From Tamarix chinensis (taxonomy: Eukaryota; Streptophyta; Magnoliopsida; Caryophyllales; Tamaricaceae), in contig CM060181.1 of the NCBI GenBank assembly GCA_030549775.1, positions 33,946,563-34,010,562 of the forward strand: a stretch of 64,000 nucleotides of DNA, given 5' to 3'. The translations under genes were made by a program, and so were the position numbers. The notes beneath the pieces are model-generated. The model was not told the origin of the DNA and did not search any database. It saw nothing but the letters and a program-made list of their open reading frames with translations. Every line of letters starts with the position of its first letter. The first letter of the stretch is position 1. Below are positions 38,040 through 51,024 of the stretch, one piece after another.

Positions 38040-38436
38040 ATGTATTCTGCAAGCCTCCTCTGGATTACGTTGATATGCAGGCCTATTAGGTAAGAACAGT
38101 CCAAGGATTAAATCTATGACATGTTCTATTACTCCCTTAGGTGGCAATCCAGGTAGTAATTCATTAGGAAAAAACATTGTGATAATCATCATGGAGTTTA
38201 TCTAATTAAGGATTATCATTATTTCTCTCCCTTTGTAGAGATTCTTTCATAACCACAACATAACAACTTCTTTCTTATTGAATACATTTAACCATAGCCT
38301 TTTTATGCAAGAATAAACTCTTATTATTCTCGACTATACTCTTATAATCTCATTTAGAAGATTTAAGTTTATGCTTCTTCTTATCCTTCTCGACTAGATA
38401 TTCATTAGTAATACCATTATGAATAGCATTTATATC
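38040..38436 (-). pseudogene. Ty3/gypsy pol fragment, distal half (after the LTR D insertion)
   Basis: Directly continues the frame that ends RPWKYD at 41945: INAIHNGITNEYLVEKD then KKKHKLKSSK-stop. Further on it reads ELLPGLPPKGVIEHVIDLI and LPNRPAYQRNPEEA, the lead into reverse transcriptase. It ends near 38040 before the RT core. Confidence 0.78.
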
Positions 38437-41400
38437 TGTAATACCCTAAAATTTAGCTTAGCCTAATCTCATATCATTAAAACTCTAACCTAAGAAAAAT
38501 TTATTATTAGCCTTAACCAAATTTCTTAATCTCAAAACCCTAACCAAATACAAATATTTAACCCGAATAAGCCATATTTTGTAACCCAATCTCAAACTCG
38601 TTAAAATTACCAATAAACCTAACTATTTTGGCTAATCCACAATCACCTAATTTTATCCCCAATCTTTTTCTCCTTTTCCGTTTTCTTTATCCTTTTCTTT
38701 TCTTTCTTCTCCTTCTCTCGTCAACTTAGCTACAATAGTTGAATTTTGTTGCAACTTACATCTCCCCCACTTACACCATCTCCCATCATCTCTTTTGCAA
38801 CCATCTATCATCCATCACTAATCTTCTTCTTCTCTTATCCTTGTTGCCCAACCTACACACACACGCACACCCCCTGCCTTCTTCTTTTTCTTTCTCATCC
38901 TTATGCAACATACACATTGACCATCACCATCACTTGCATTTTCACCACAACATACAACCATCATCTCCACTGCCACTCCTCGTGATTTGCACCATTGCTC
39001 GCATGCTTGCCCTTTTGTTTTCCTTTCCTCGTTGGTATGCACACATAGATATGTATGTATGTGTATATATGTATGTATGTGTGTATATATATATATATAT
39101 ACACATACACACCACAGTCTCCTTTCTTCCTCTTTATTTTGCCTTCACTCTACCATTTTGTTTCTAAAAGCCTCAACACGAGTTTCCCTTCTTTCCTTCT
39201 TCTTCTTACCCCTCTCCTTCTCTTCTTCCTGGGATGGTGGTGCCCTTTTTGCATGATCAATCCATCTCCATCACCATCAACACTACCGTGTGCCACCACA
39301 CGGCACCCAACGCTGGTGGGCTGATTACCCAAAGTCACCCTAACTTCCCCAACACCATTGTTAGCCATTGTCGTTGACCATCGACTCTTTTTCCTTCTTA
39401 TTCCTCACATACATCATGCTATTACAAAATACACGGTCGTGCAACACTAAAATTTTATATCGCACGCCCATGCAACATAGCACAGCTAGCTTGTGCACCC
39501 TCGTATGCCTGCACACGGCCCTATCACATGTTTGTGCACATATGTTTGACTTGCAACCTGTTTTCCCAGTGATCGAGCATAGCCATGCCATGCATGATCC
39601 TAACTCTTGACCAAGGTGTGCACTGCCTGTAGCATGCCTGTGTAACCCCCATTTTCGGTCGTGCACCCTTATTTTTACCCCCAAATCTTATCCAAACACC
39701 ACCAAATTTTTACCATAGCTTTATCACACATTCCACTACACATCCACACATCTCAAGCTTCCATTTGACTACAATTATTTTCATTTTCACCCTCTTTACC
39801 TTAATTTCTCCCTCTGTCATACTCTTCAAGTCTAACTGTAGATTAGGTGGTATTCCAATAATCTCAAAGGATGAATTATTGGATTTACTTGCTTAGATCC
39901 TGGTGTCCTAGTTGGTAAAGATACTAATTGATGTTTAGGTTTTTTTATGTATGGTTATATGTGTTTTTCATGATATCGTTGTGATATGATTTAATATATG
40001 TTGATTGTGATATTTTGTGATGATTGGATATTATGTTTGAAAAAAAGTAAGAATGGGTGAGAGGTATAGTTATGATTTTGTTATGATAATGACATAATTG
40101 TGGGAATATATTTTGTGGCATGAAATATGGGCTAAATAAGCTATGATAATGGACATATGCATATTTATATGGTATGATGAGGATTGGTGGATTTGGAAAA
40201 TAATGTGTGTAGAAGGTACACGATTTTATAAAATAAAGGTTATTGTTTGTCCTTAAGGGTATTTTGGTTATTATGGAATAATATGAAAATTATGGTATTT
40301 TATGTGTTAAGTGGATTAAAATATGATAATGATATTCTGAGAAATGGTCAAAGGTATTATCAGTTGATTTGGGGTCCTTTAGAATGAAATAATGATAAAT
40401 TTGAGGCATAATAACTTAAAATAATAATGCTATCATTTCATGTGTAAAATCTAGAGGTGATTTGGATTCTAGATATATCGCTAATGATTGGTCATATAAG
40501 GTTGTTTATTGGAATTGGTAATCATGTGAGTCTTATGGGAGGAGTTGTGACTACTTATGAAATTAGGGTTATTAGTAATTATATGAATAGTACATTAAAT
40601 AAGATTATTAACGTATGTATACGATATAGGTGTTAAATCGAGCACTACAGGTATGATAATAATGATGATATTCGAGAATGATATAATATAATTTGTGGTG
40701 GAATAATCAATATGGGAGAAGGAATAATAGGGATGTGTAATTAGGGTTTGAAGAGACTTAATGACTTAGACTAGTGTTATGTGTCTACTGGCTTTAATTT
40801 CTTCAATGCCTGATAATTAATCATGAATAAGATACTAATCGATTAAAGTAAAAGTGCATGTGATTAGGGCCAATGTGTTGTTTTTAATATCTATTCCACT
40901 AGAAAGAATAGTGATTCAGGAGCGTTCGGCCCAAAAGGTTAATGTTTTTAATATCCGTTCCACCAAAATGAATAATGGTTCAGGAGACTTTTTCCCTGAC
41001 AAGGTGTTTTAGTTTGTTCCACTTGATTAAGAATAGTGGGACCCCTGCTCATCATGAAATAAAAATATAATAGTATAATCTATGAAAAAGATACTAATGA
41101 TTTAAAGTGAAAAAATATGTGAGTCAGGACCAAGGTATTGTTTTTACATATTCTATTCCACCAAAGAGAATAGTGGCTCAAGAGTGTTTTTCCCTAAGAA
41201 GGTAATGTTTTTAGATCTGTTCCATTGGATGATAATAATGGCTCAGGTGTGTTGTCTCTGAAAAGATATTTCAGATCGTTCCATCGGTTTAAGAATAGTG
41301 GTATTTTTGCACTCAATGTATATAAAAGAATAAAAATAGATTATATCTAATAAAAAGACCTAGATCAATATATGTCTTATGAGATGTTTCATTTATTTTC

Positions 41401-41944
41401 CTATGTACTTATCATTTGTTGTGAAAGTATGTGCTAATTATATTCTCATTTTAATAGTATCATTCCCTTACTTAGTACGTAGTGTACTAATCACTCGTTT
41501 TATAGTTGCTACTCATTTCCACAAGTAAGAGACCCTGATTCTTGTGTGCATGTCTTAGAAGATTCTGTAGATGATTATGCTTCTTATAGTGCACTATGTG
41601 GGGATGAGTGACCTCATTTGTATTGAATATTTGGTTGAAGAGAAAAGATTATCCGGTAGTTGTTTTTACCTAAATACCCTTTTTAAACTATTGATCCACA
41701 GTATCCCTTATTTTATATTTTGTTTATTGTAATTCGGAGTTCTCCAAAAATCATATTGTATTATAAATGTTTCTTTCGTTTCTAATTTCCTTGTGTTACT
41801 ATAAATGATTTTAGCTTTTTGATTGATGTACGAGTGGTTGAATAAATCATACTTATGTCAATTACAACCGTAACTCCTAATATTTTACTTATATATTTCC
41901 ACTATAAAATAAAATTTTCTAGTAGTAAAAGTTGGAGTGTTACA
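38437..41944 (+). mobile_element. Solo long LTR, copy D (3,508 bp) inserted in a gypsy gene
   Basis: Starts TGTAATACCCTAAAA and ends GGAGTGTTACA, with a perfect TSD ATATC (38432-38436, 41945-41949). The insertion interrupts the pol frame of a minus-strand gypsy fragment exactly at codons RPWKYD|I, so both ends are certain. It has a pyrimidine-rich leader (38650-39700), CCAC-type motifs (40900-41300), the tail block (41466-41545) and a 3' hairpin (41820-41864), but lacks the long ATT zone of copies A-C. It has no retrotransposon genes. Confidence 0.9.
39049..39112 (+). repeat. (TATG)n/(TA)n microsatellite in LTR D
   Basis: ATGTATG-type tetramers pass into a pure (TA) run and then ACACAC. The ORFs over it are repeat artefacts. 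Confidence 0.8.
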
Positions 41945-42965
41945 ATATCATACTTCCATGGTCTACCTAATAAGATTCCACATGCATCCATAGGTAAAAC
42001 ATCACATAGCACATCATTATGATAGTTACCAATTATGAATGATACTAGGGTTTATTTAATTACCTTGACTCCCTTGTCCTTATTCAACCATTGAAGAGAA
42101 TAAGACTTTGGATGTGGTGTCGTTCTCAACCTCAATTCCTTAACCATCCTCTCACTGGCGACATTAGTATAAGATCCACTATCAATGATAATAAGACAAC
42201 TTATATCTCTTACTCTCCCTTCTGACTTAAATATCACCTCCCTTTGAGTACTTTGCTCCATAGCTTGTACTTGAAGTACTCTCTCCAAGACATAACAAGA
42301 ATTCTCTTCTTTCTCGAATTCACTAAATGATGCCTCAAAAAGCTCAAATTTAGGATCTTCCTCACATGTCTCTATGGCTTCAATCTCTTGTATGGATAAT
42401 ATCCTTTGATTAGGACATTCAAGAGTGAATTGTCTAAATCCTCAACATTTAAAACATTTACTAGTAGAGACTTCATTCACTTTATTTTTTCCTTTCTTCT
42501 CTCTAATAATTCCTTGTTTTTTTCTCAAGATTGGTAGAAATTAAAGTACCCGCTTCAAATTTTGTTGTCTGGCTACTTGAGTAGTATTTTGTAGATGGAG
42601 TACTTTGTTTAGGATGAGGCTTAGTAGATTTAATTTGTTTTTCAAATCTTAGAGAAAGTTTAACCATGTCATCTAAAGAATCATAAAGACAAGTTTCTAC
42701 ATTATCTTGAATCATTATGTTAAGGCCTCCTAAACATCTAGCATAAATTTGTTCCTTCCTTTCATGGATATTACATAAAAGTGCCAACCTTTCGAATTCC
42801 CTAACATATTCTTCGATAGTTAGTAGTCCTTACCTAAGAGTAGTCAATTTAATGTAGGTATCTTGTTTATACTCTTTGGGGATAAATTTCTTCCTTAGAT
42901 GTTTTTTAAATTTCTTCCAAGATTTTATTTTTGATTTTCCCTCTCGTTCCCTAGTCCTCTTTAGA
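41945..42965 (-). pseudogene. Ty3/gypsy gag-protease fragment
   Basis: On minus: gag core SWKKFKKHLRKKFIP, then TIEEYVREFERLALL and IYARCLGGLNIMIQD (about 42920-42650). A zinc knuckle KCFKC..F..ECPNQR at about 42400-42450 has its His lost. The aspartic protease CLIIIDSGSYTNVAS with KSYSLQWLN (about 42080-42210) runs into ILLGRPWKYD at 41945. Frameshifts and stops separate the parts. Family: plant Ty3/gypsy; lineage not resolved. Confidence 0.8.
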
Positions 42966-43089
42966 TTATTATACCGATGTTAGGTGTGGCGGTAATACCC
43001 CATTTTTCTTTAGAGTTTAGTAGTTTTTCACTTCTACGAGGTTTTCAAAATGAGATTTTTTAGTAATAAAAAAATGGAAGGTGTTACAA
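42966..43089 (+). mobile_element. 3' end fragment of a long LTR
   Basis: GATGTTAGGTGTGGCGGTAATACCCC, a spacer, then AAAATGGAAGGTGTTACA. It matches the terminal 110 bp of the family (compare 1971-2064). The inner repeat GTAATACCCCATTTTT is inverted to the LTR end and gives a foldback. Confidence 0.6.
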
Positions 43090-46073
43090 TTGTAAAGCTT
43101 TAAACCTACATAATTAACATAATAGATCATTTTTTGATCATATAATCAAGAAAATTGGATTAAATAATATAGGAAATTTCTTTCCCCAAAGTTTGTATGA
43201 CATGTGAATCAATTAGGAGCATCTAGTGGTTCACACTTATACTTAAAATGAAGTTTGTTAGATTAAGAGAGAGCATTATTGCACTCCTTTTTCCCTTAAC
43301 CATAGTTTTTGGCCCACTGAATTTTTTCTAATATAATTTTCTTTAATGAGGCATTATTAGTAGTGTACATCTATGGAAAAGTGTTATAAATATTGACACA
43401 TCTCACCAATAAAAGTCTATATAGATGTCTGTATGTGTATATCAATCGTGAATGAATGATACACAAGTTGAAGTCTTTTGATTCTCTTCATCGTCTCATC
43501 CTCTAATATTATAATAAATGCACAATTATAGGAACATAAATATACTATTATATGCAGATAAAGATGTTACTACAAAAAAAATACAAAGTATTCGGTGCAC
43601 AATTATAGGAAGATAAAGTTACTATTATGTGCAGATAAAATTCTTACTGCATGTAATTATCTTGCCATTAATATCTAGGATACTAAAATTGAGTAGAAAA
43701 ATACACTTCAAAGAATTAAGATAGTATGATATAAAGCTAAATATAAAGATACTACCGTAAACATATATAAATACTATATTATGCATATTAACATAATACA
43801 AATTATATTCAAATATTCTAGCAACATAATTATATACATCTACTTATCATGCAAAGCTATATATAAGTATACTAATACAGGGAAATAAAGATGTAATTGT
43901 AAGCAAATAAATCGACTATTATATACATGTAAAGATTCCAACGTTAAAACACGTTATTTTAGAAAGTTAGAATATTGATAGGCAGAGTATATTTCAACTG
44001 GCAATATACAAAGTTTATAATTAAAAATGAAAAAGATAAATATTTTGATGGCCATAAGGCGCTCCATTTGGTAAGTTTAGTTTTCTTAAATGATGACTAT
44101 TTCTATTTGATTGATTCATGCTTACATCCGTTAATATGGGAGAAAAAGGTGAAGTGCGACGTTGCCATTTGCTTATCCTCGGTCATGCATCACAACGGAA
44201 AGTATGCACTCTGCGGCAGGGTTTTCCAAGTTCAGTAATAATTTGTGGTGGGAATAGGTCGATGTGTCTCAATTTTAGTGGATTTGGGACCTTATGAATT
44301 TGAAGGGGTCCAGGTCTGCTTAATTTTAGGTCCGTTACATCCGTTTAAAATACACATATATTAATTTTATTTGAGATTCTAATTTATTTTGTCAGTTTTA
44401 TTTTTATTTCTTCACTCTTTAATCAATTTAAAAGATAATTTATTTCAAAAATAATAAAATACTATTTAAAAATTTAAAGCAATTATTTTAAAATATTTTT
44501 CCTTTCATCGAAGATTTTTTTAAACAAAATTACTTATTAAGTTCCATTAAATATAAATATATTAGTATATGTACATAAATTATTTAAAAAAAAATATCGA
44601 ATCTATTTGTGACTCATTTACCTACTAAACCCAATTAAGTTTGGATTTGGTTGAATCTGATCCAAATCCAACCAAATATCATCCCTTATATGTGGAGTAA
44701 CTGACACATACTTATGTAGCAATGTCCATGGACATCTATCATCTAATATCGGTCATTGCTCTCAATCATTGTGCAACTTTGGCATTTCATTTGCTGTCAC
44801 CGAAAAGAAAGAAATTATCCTATCCAATTTCCTGTTTGATCTCCACACTAACACCATCTAAGGTTCCTATAATAAGGCACTAGCCCCCATGCTGCCAGTA
44901 TTGATATGTTGTGAAAGTTCAATTCCAAGAATTAGTCATTCTATCTATCACCGAGACATTGTAATTTGTAACGAAAATAATATTTAAATAGCAATTGACA
45001 ACAGGATTATTGTTAACCACATAACCAATATTGTCTGAGTTTTACTATTCTCTTGGATTTTGTATATGTAGCAAATGCTTGTCCACCATTCACGATAGTC
45101 CTCTGAGTATTTTTCCTCCTCTCCTCCGGCCTATCTCCTTCAACATCTTGTATCGATTGATAGCAATACAAATACTATATATCATGATGCATTTTGTAAT
45201 GTGCACCTAGAATGACATGAAGTGCTAATATGCATCTGTGTAGAAGAATTATAAGGCCATGACATAACAATTATAACCAAAATTGTGTCGTAGCATAGAG
45301 GGCTGAAAGCTTATTTTCATGTGCCCAGTTATGGATTCAAGTTTAGTTGGATACATTTACGTTATACTTTTGTTCAATAGAAATTAAAGCTGACTGGGGA
45401 AGAAAATTTATCAATATCAACCAAGATGAGGATATACATAAAGTTGGAGAAGAATAAACACCAACCAATATCAAAGAATGATAAACTTTTTCAAGAGAAT
45501 GTTAAACATCAACCAAGAAAAAGATAGACATTGAGGTGAAGAAGAATAATCAACCCAACCTAAAAAAAAGAAGAAGAGAAGAAGATAAATTTCCTCTGTA
45601 GAAGGAGCATAAACAAGAACAATCATCAACTAATAGGAGAATTCATATTAAACGGAGAAGAATAAACATCAATACGGTCTAAAGAAAAATAGACTTCCTA
45701 CACAAAAAAAAAAGGATAAACATCAACCAATATGAGTGTATACGCTGAGATAGTGAAGGATAGACATCAGCCTAATCCAAAAAAATAATAAAAAGATGAT
45801 ACACATCAAGGTAAATAATAAATACTAACCAAGAGGATGATAAACATTAAGAAAAAGTAAAATGCATTTGTTTAGTTAGATTTGAAATCATGACCTCCAA
45901 CATAACATATTTATGTTCCAACTATTGAAACATACTTTTAATTCATTCATTTAATTTTAGTCTTGTCTTATAAATGGTCAGAAGAAAACTTGAAGGCCTA
46001 ATATATATATTAAAAAACAAAGGACATGAAACCTGACCTAAAGTAATAACTTCTATAACAATTATGCAAAGGT
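43090..46073. other. Spacer with dispersed AT-rich repeats
   Basis: 43500-43930 shares short AATAAAGAT.CTACTA-type repeats with 21080-21420. 45400-45850 is a degenerate purine-rich array of GAATAAACATCAACCAA-like units. 44283-44700 may be a worn hAT-type repeat ending CATCCCTTA. No gene was recognised. Confidence 0.35.
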
Positions 46074-46332
46074 ATAAGAAAAGGGTATTGTTATATAGAA
46101 AACAGGTTTTTACTCGGCGGAAAACAATTTCCGAAAATAACCTTAACATGGGTAATTTTTGTCGAAGCCACTCCCCCAATATCGGTAAAATTTATCGAAG
46201 TAACACAATGTGTTCGGTGATTTTAGCCGAAATAAGGCATGACATTCGACAATTATTGCCGAATCTGGCCAACGCCATCGGTGGAAATCAAAGTCCAAAA
46301 TTAACCCCTCACATGATAATTTTTATCGATCG

Positions 46333-46412
46333 ATAAGATATGCCGAAGCATGGGCAATGCTATCGGCAAAATCTGCCGAAGCATGGGCAATGCTCTCGGC
46401 AAAATCTGCCGA
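46333..46412 (+). repeat. Short tandem repeat in the MULE-like element
   Basis: Two nearly identical copies of about 37 bp: GCCGAAGCATGGGCAATGCT then MTCGGCAAAATCT. Confidence 0.75.
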
Positions 46413-47380
46413 AGCATGCTGCCTTCACCATAAACTATTACATTATTAAATATTAAAAACATTTCTTCTAATATGCATCTAGCAGGTAATAGTATTTGTT
46501 GTTGTGTATTGTAAAATAATACTCTTATTTTAGTGTGTATATATATATAACAATAAGAAGGTTCTATGTTTGAATATCAAATATTATAATTTTTTTCATG
46601 TGTATTTTTTTTTATTTTAGCAAATTTCTCTTTAAAAAGATATATATTTATTTTAAAATACATGTATATTTCTTGTATATATTTTGTATTGAAAGGTATA
46701 AATTTATTTTGCCGAAGTGTTGTTGTCGAAGCCAACCATATCTACCGCCGACCGGCAGATTTTGCCGAAGGCAACACCTTGCACCGGCGGAAATCACCGA
46801 ATCCAACACACAACTACCGGTACATATTGCCGAAGCCAACCCTCACACTATCACCGAAGCTAATATCAGCCTTTTTTCTATATCTAAAATTTGATTACAT
46901 AATAAAAAAAATTCAACTCACACATTAAATCTTTTTTATCCATAATAAAAAATATTTCATATACTAAATCTATAATATAAATTACTAAAAAATTAAAATT
47001 TAAACTCATAAATTTATAATTAAAATTAAACAAATAATTTTAATTAAACTTATAAATTTATAATATAACTTTAGCATATTTTATAATATAAAAAAAATTT
47101 GTTAACTAAAAAATATTAATTACTTACCTTAAGAGAGTACAGGCAAAATTGTTTGGGTATTGTTATATGGAAAACGTATGTTTACTCGGCGGACTTGGCA
47201 TCGGCGATTTTAGCCGAAACTATGGATAATATTCGGCAATTTTTACCGAAACTGGCCCAGGCCATCGGCACTTATTGCCGAAAGCAGGCCGAGATATCGG
47301 CAAACACTGCCGATGCACCAAAATTTTTTTTTTTTTCAATTTCGGCCGAAACATATCGGCAATTATTGCCGAAATGCAAC

Positions 47381-47414
<34 letters not shown>

Positions 47415-47534
47415 TTTTTTGCCGACAATTCGGCAATTTTGACCTAAACCGGCCCAGGGGATCAGCAATTTTTGCCGAAACCAGACCAAAGAATCAGTAA
47501 TATCTGCCGAAACCAGACCAATTTTTTTTTTGCC

Positions 47535-47820
47535 TGAATATTAACTTATTATTTCGGCTGAAATTGAAAAAAAAAATTTGGTGCATCGGCAAAAACTGCC
47601 GATGCCTTAATATTAACTTACTATTTCGGGCTAAAATTGAAAAAAAAAAATTGGTGCATCGGCAAAAACTGCCGATGCTTTAATATTAACTTACTATTTC
47701 GGCTGAAATTGAAAAAAAAAAATTTGGTGCATCGACAAAAATTGCCGCTGCCTTAATATTATGAAATTGAAAAAAAAATAAAAAAAATTAGTGCATCGGC
47801 AAAAACTGTCGATGTCTTAG
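47535..47820 (+). repeat. Four tandem 65-75-bp units in the MULE-like element
   Basis: Each unit is TTAATATTAACTTACTATTTC, then GGCTGAAATTG, a poly(A) run, and TTGGTGCATCGGC with AAAAACTGCCGATGC. Every unit ends in a GCATCGGC/GCCGATGC hairpin. The fourth unit has lost its front. Confidence 0.8.
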
Positions 47821-47901
47821 CCTAATATAGAAGGTAAAATAGCACAAATATTTTCTGCGCAATAAATATCTGTTTTCCACGTAACAACTATGATAAGAAA
47901 A

Positions 47902-48815
47902 ATGTAAACACGACGTATCGAATTTATTTATTTTTTATTATTTGGCCGGCGGAAGCGCCGACATTGAGCGAAGATTAACAGGCCAGAGATTAGTACACGG
48001 AAACGTCTGACCCAGGGAATACTGGCATTGGGGTTTATCTTCTCCGGTTTTTGTCCATTTCTAACATGAGAAAGAAGGGGCCACATGATAAATTATTCAT
48101 AGTTCGCCTTTAGTGTGCATCACTGTCCAAACTCCAAAGATAGGAGGAAAGGAACGAATACGCCCGCGCTTCCGTGGAATGCTCGTGCAGCCCCTAGCAT
48201 CTATTGACTCGGTGACAAAAAAATCGCAGTCACTTCGGTGTGGTGTGGGGCTATGAATCTTGTGAATGGGTTGGCTTCTAGCCACTGCTAAATTCGATGA
48301 ACTAATCAACTTTTTGAGCATGGTGGGGCAATGGTAGATTATTTGTTCCCCCCCCCCCCACTTAATGAAAAAGAACTACTTATAGATTAAACAGTCGAGT
48401 TTTATATTGAGGGACACCGATCCCTTCCAGATCTTTAACTATGGCGAAAAAAAAGAAAGAAGAATATTCTTCTTGAGATGCTTCTCACTTAGACATTAAG
48501 TCTTCGGTGCCGTCAACCTTTTTGTAGGTATGTCCCACGGAGAAAGTTACGAAACTCCATCGAAACAACTCTGCGGTCATTGATAATTGTAATTTGTAAC
48601 CAACTCTCTGTCGACGTCGGAAATATCAAAGTAAAATAAAAAATAAAAAAAAAAGGATTAGTGGAGAAGAAATACATCCGACTCCTGTACGTGTGAGCCT
48701 AGAGACCGTCTCTCGAGCCTAAGGCTCTCTTACCTTGCTGTCACAGTCTTCTACATGACAAGCAAATCCTGTGATGAAATTCCTTATCTGTGCTGTTGCT
48801 CGTTTCTCCTTAACT
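47902..48815. other. Higher-GC low-copy stretch, no gene assigned
   Basis: 47950-48330 and 48400-48800 have a more balanced base composition than the repeats around them. A minus-strand frame around 48500-48600 reads RVGYKLQL, SMTAELFRWSFVTFSVGH, TYKKVDGTEDLMSK-stop, preceded by GTCGACAG, which could be an acceptor. A minus ORF of 74 residues lies at 48097-48321. Neither was recognised, so a decayed or unusual host gene is possible but unproven. Confidence 0.3.
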
Positions 48816-51016
48816 AAGGATTTGATTGGTATAAGGAACATGGATAGAGGAGGAATGTGTAAGGGGGAGATAATTAGTGGAGAATAGATTAAGGGGTGAA
48901 AATTTTACACCATTCTACAAATGCACCAGTAGTGCTTACAAAATAACCTGCTACTCCATCTTCTTATGTACATACAAGTCAAAGTTTACTTCTACAAAAG
49001 CATCTCACAATGCTTACAAAAATAACATCCTCCTCTGTCTGCTTAAATAAAAAACATTTCAAAGTTGGCATATCCAAAAGATTTAAAAATTCAACAAGAA
49101 GATATTGTAATTACAACTTTTGGGATAAGATAAACTATATCTCCTTGTGAAGATTCAAGCACCACATGATGGAATTGTAGCAAAGTGAGTAGCAACACAA
49201 ATTATTGTAGATAATATTGTTGATGATGTTGCACTCTCATAATACCTTCATATCATAAAAGCAATGGGTAGATAAAAGATTTTCTAAGAAATTCCCAAAC
49301 ATTGCAACACTATTAACTTCAATAGCAATATAATAGTCAGACTATATTAATCACACATTTCAACACACACACACACATACACACCCACACCCATCCACAC
49401 ACACACAGAGAAAGAGACCATGCTATAAACCAACAAAACAAGAAGTCGTCATTTAATAAATTAATGCAGAATATCAAAACAAGAACATTAATATACACTC
49501 ATGTGTGTTTTTCACTACATTAATTATTTAACCAATTGATTATATTATTCAATTTGATTTGTTGGTAGCCTTAGCATTGCAGAAAGATGCCACAATGATA
49601 ACCATTAGGGGTCTAAATACACTCACTAGTAGCAGAATCAATAGTTCGTGGTAAAGATGGTAGAATCCATGTAACATGAAGGGTTCTCCACAAAAGACCA
49701 GAATTTTTTTTTATGGATACCCAACTAAACTTCTTTACAGACCCATATGTGGTTTACTATAATCTAATTCTTTTATGATAATATTGCATATTACTACCCA
49801 TTCATATATTAAACTTTGGAGACAAAAATAATATTCAAATTAAGTATTAGAGAGGTCAATATCCAGAGAATAAGTGTTAAACCATCTACTAGAAACTTTC
49901 TACAAAAAAATAAATGACAATATAAAAATGTAAGATGTGACTATGAATTTTCAAAGCTAACTACAATCAATTGGGTGCACAAACAAATTTGAACATGCTC
50001 GTTCATATAATAATAAATGGAACTATTATCTTAGCATAAATTTATGTTAACTATAACAATGACAAGTGCTAAGCTGCAATCCAAATATTGAATTAGGTGG
50101 CAACAACCTTACCTAACTCCATCTACAACTTATAAAATTCCATAGCATAAATAATTTGCATAGCAATACAAAATGTATTACCCTAAAACCTTAATTTAGG
50201 AATTAATAATAAAATAGGGGTTAATAGGTGAGGTCAATTAAATATAACAGTTTTAATAAAATGATGTTAATGTAGTGAAAGTAATTAAGTAAAAAACAAG
50301 AGGGAAATAATATAGGAATTAAATAAGTGAAGATTAGGGTAATTTGTTAACTAAAATGAAATTTAGGAAGATTTAACCAAAATTTCTAAATTAATATAAA
50401 AAGGAAATTTAATTATTTATTTTTACTAATTTAATTATTTTTTAAAATTTTAGAAAAACTCAAAAGCCTCAAATACCCCCAACCACCTAATTTTTCTTTT
50501 CCCCCTCTTTTTTTCCTTTTTTTTCCTCTCCTCCCGCCGGCCTGGCCTTCACCCGCACCACCCAGCTCCTCCCCTCTTCTTCTCTTCTTCTTTTCCTCCG
50601 TGCAACCTAGCCCTCTTTCTTTCTATTCTCTCCCGCTCGTGCAGCCTAATGAAATCCCATCCTTCCCCTTTTCTACTTGCCCTTTTTCCTTTTTCCCCTT
50701 CTACCCCTGTCTCCTACTTTGCCCCCGGTCACTGGTGCACATGGCTGCTTCACAGCCATGGCTACCCTTTCTCCCTCACTTTCCCCTTGACCTAACCTAT
50801 AGGGCATACAGCTGGCACTGCCCTACACTGGTCCCCTACCATCTGCAACCCTGACACCCTCACCAACCCCCTTTGTAGCCTACCAAAATCTCCCCTACCT
50901 CCTACAGCCCTGCATCCCTATAGGCTTGTACTGGCCTACAACTACTGGTCAGCAACCCCATGTCCCTCTTAATCCCTTGTCCTCATCCTCCCTTGTCTTC
51001 TTCTCCTCCCCATGCC

Positions 51017-51024
51017 TATAAATA
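51017..51024 (+). promoter_or_regulatory. TATA box of LTR copy B
   Basis: TATAAATA in GCCTATAAATACCCC, matching copies A and C. Confidence 0.55.

Larger units (their letters stand above)
46083..47892. mobile_element. MULE-like non-autonomous element made of TCGGCA/TGCCGA palindromes
   Basis: A perfect 9-bp TSD ATAAGAAAA lies at 46074-46082 and 47893-47901. Ends GGGTATTGTTATATAGAAAACAG and, inverted, CATAGTTGTTACGTGGAAAACAG form imperfect TIRs. A second copy of the left terminus plus TTTACTCGGCGG begins at 47155, so two related units lie in tandem. The body is full of short inverted repeats of the type TCGGCAAwnwTTGCCGA. A 9-bp TSD points to the Mutator group. No transposase was seen. Confidence 0.7.

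Noticed and set aside
38818..39684. Overlapping ORFs of 70-140 codons on both strands
   Set aside because: They fall in the leader of solo LTR D with microsatellites; no family recognised and no conservation in other LTR copies.
44283..44700. hAT-type MITE ending CATCCCTTA
   Set aside because: Only one end looks like a TIR; no matching left end or 8-bp duplication found.
48427..48462. Short plus-strand ORF MAKKKKEEYSS
   Set aside because: Eleven codons, no splice donor giving a longer product, and simple-sequence composition.
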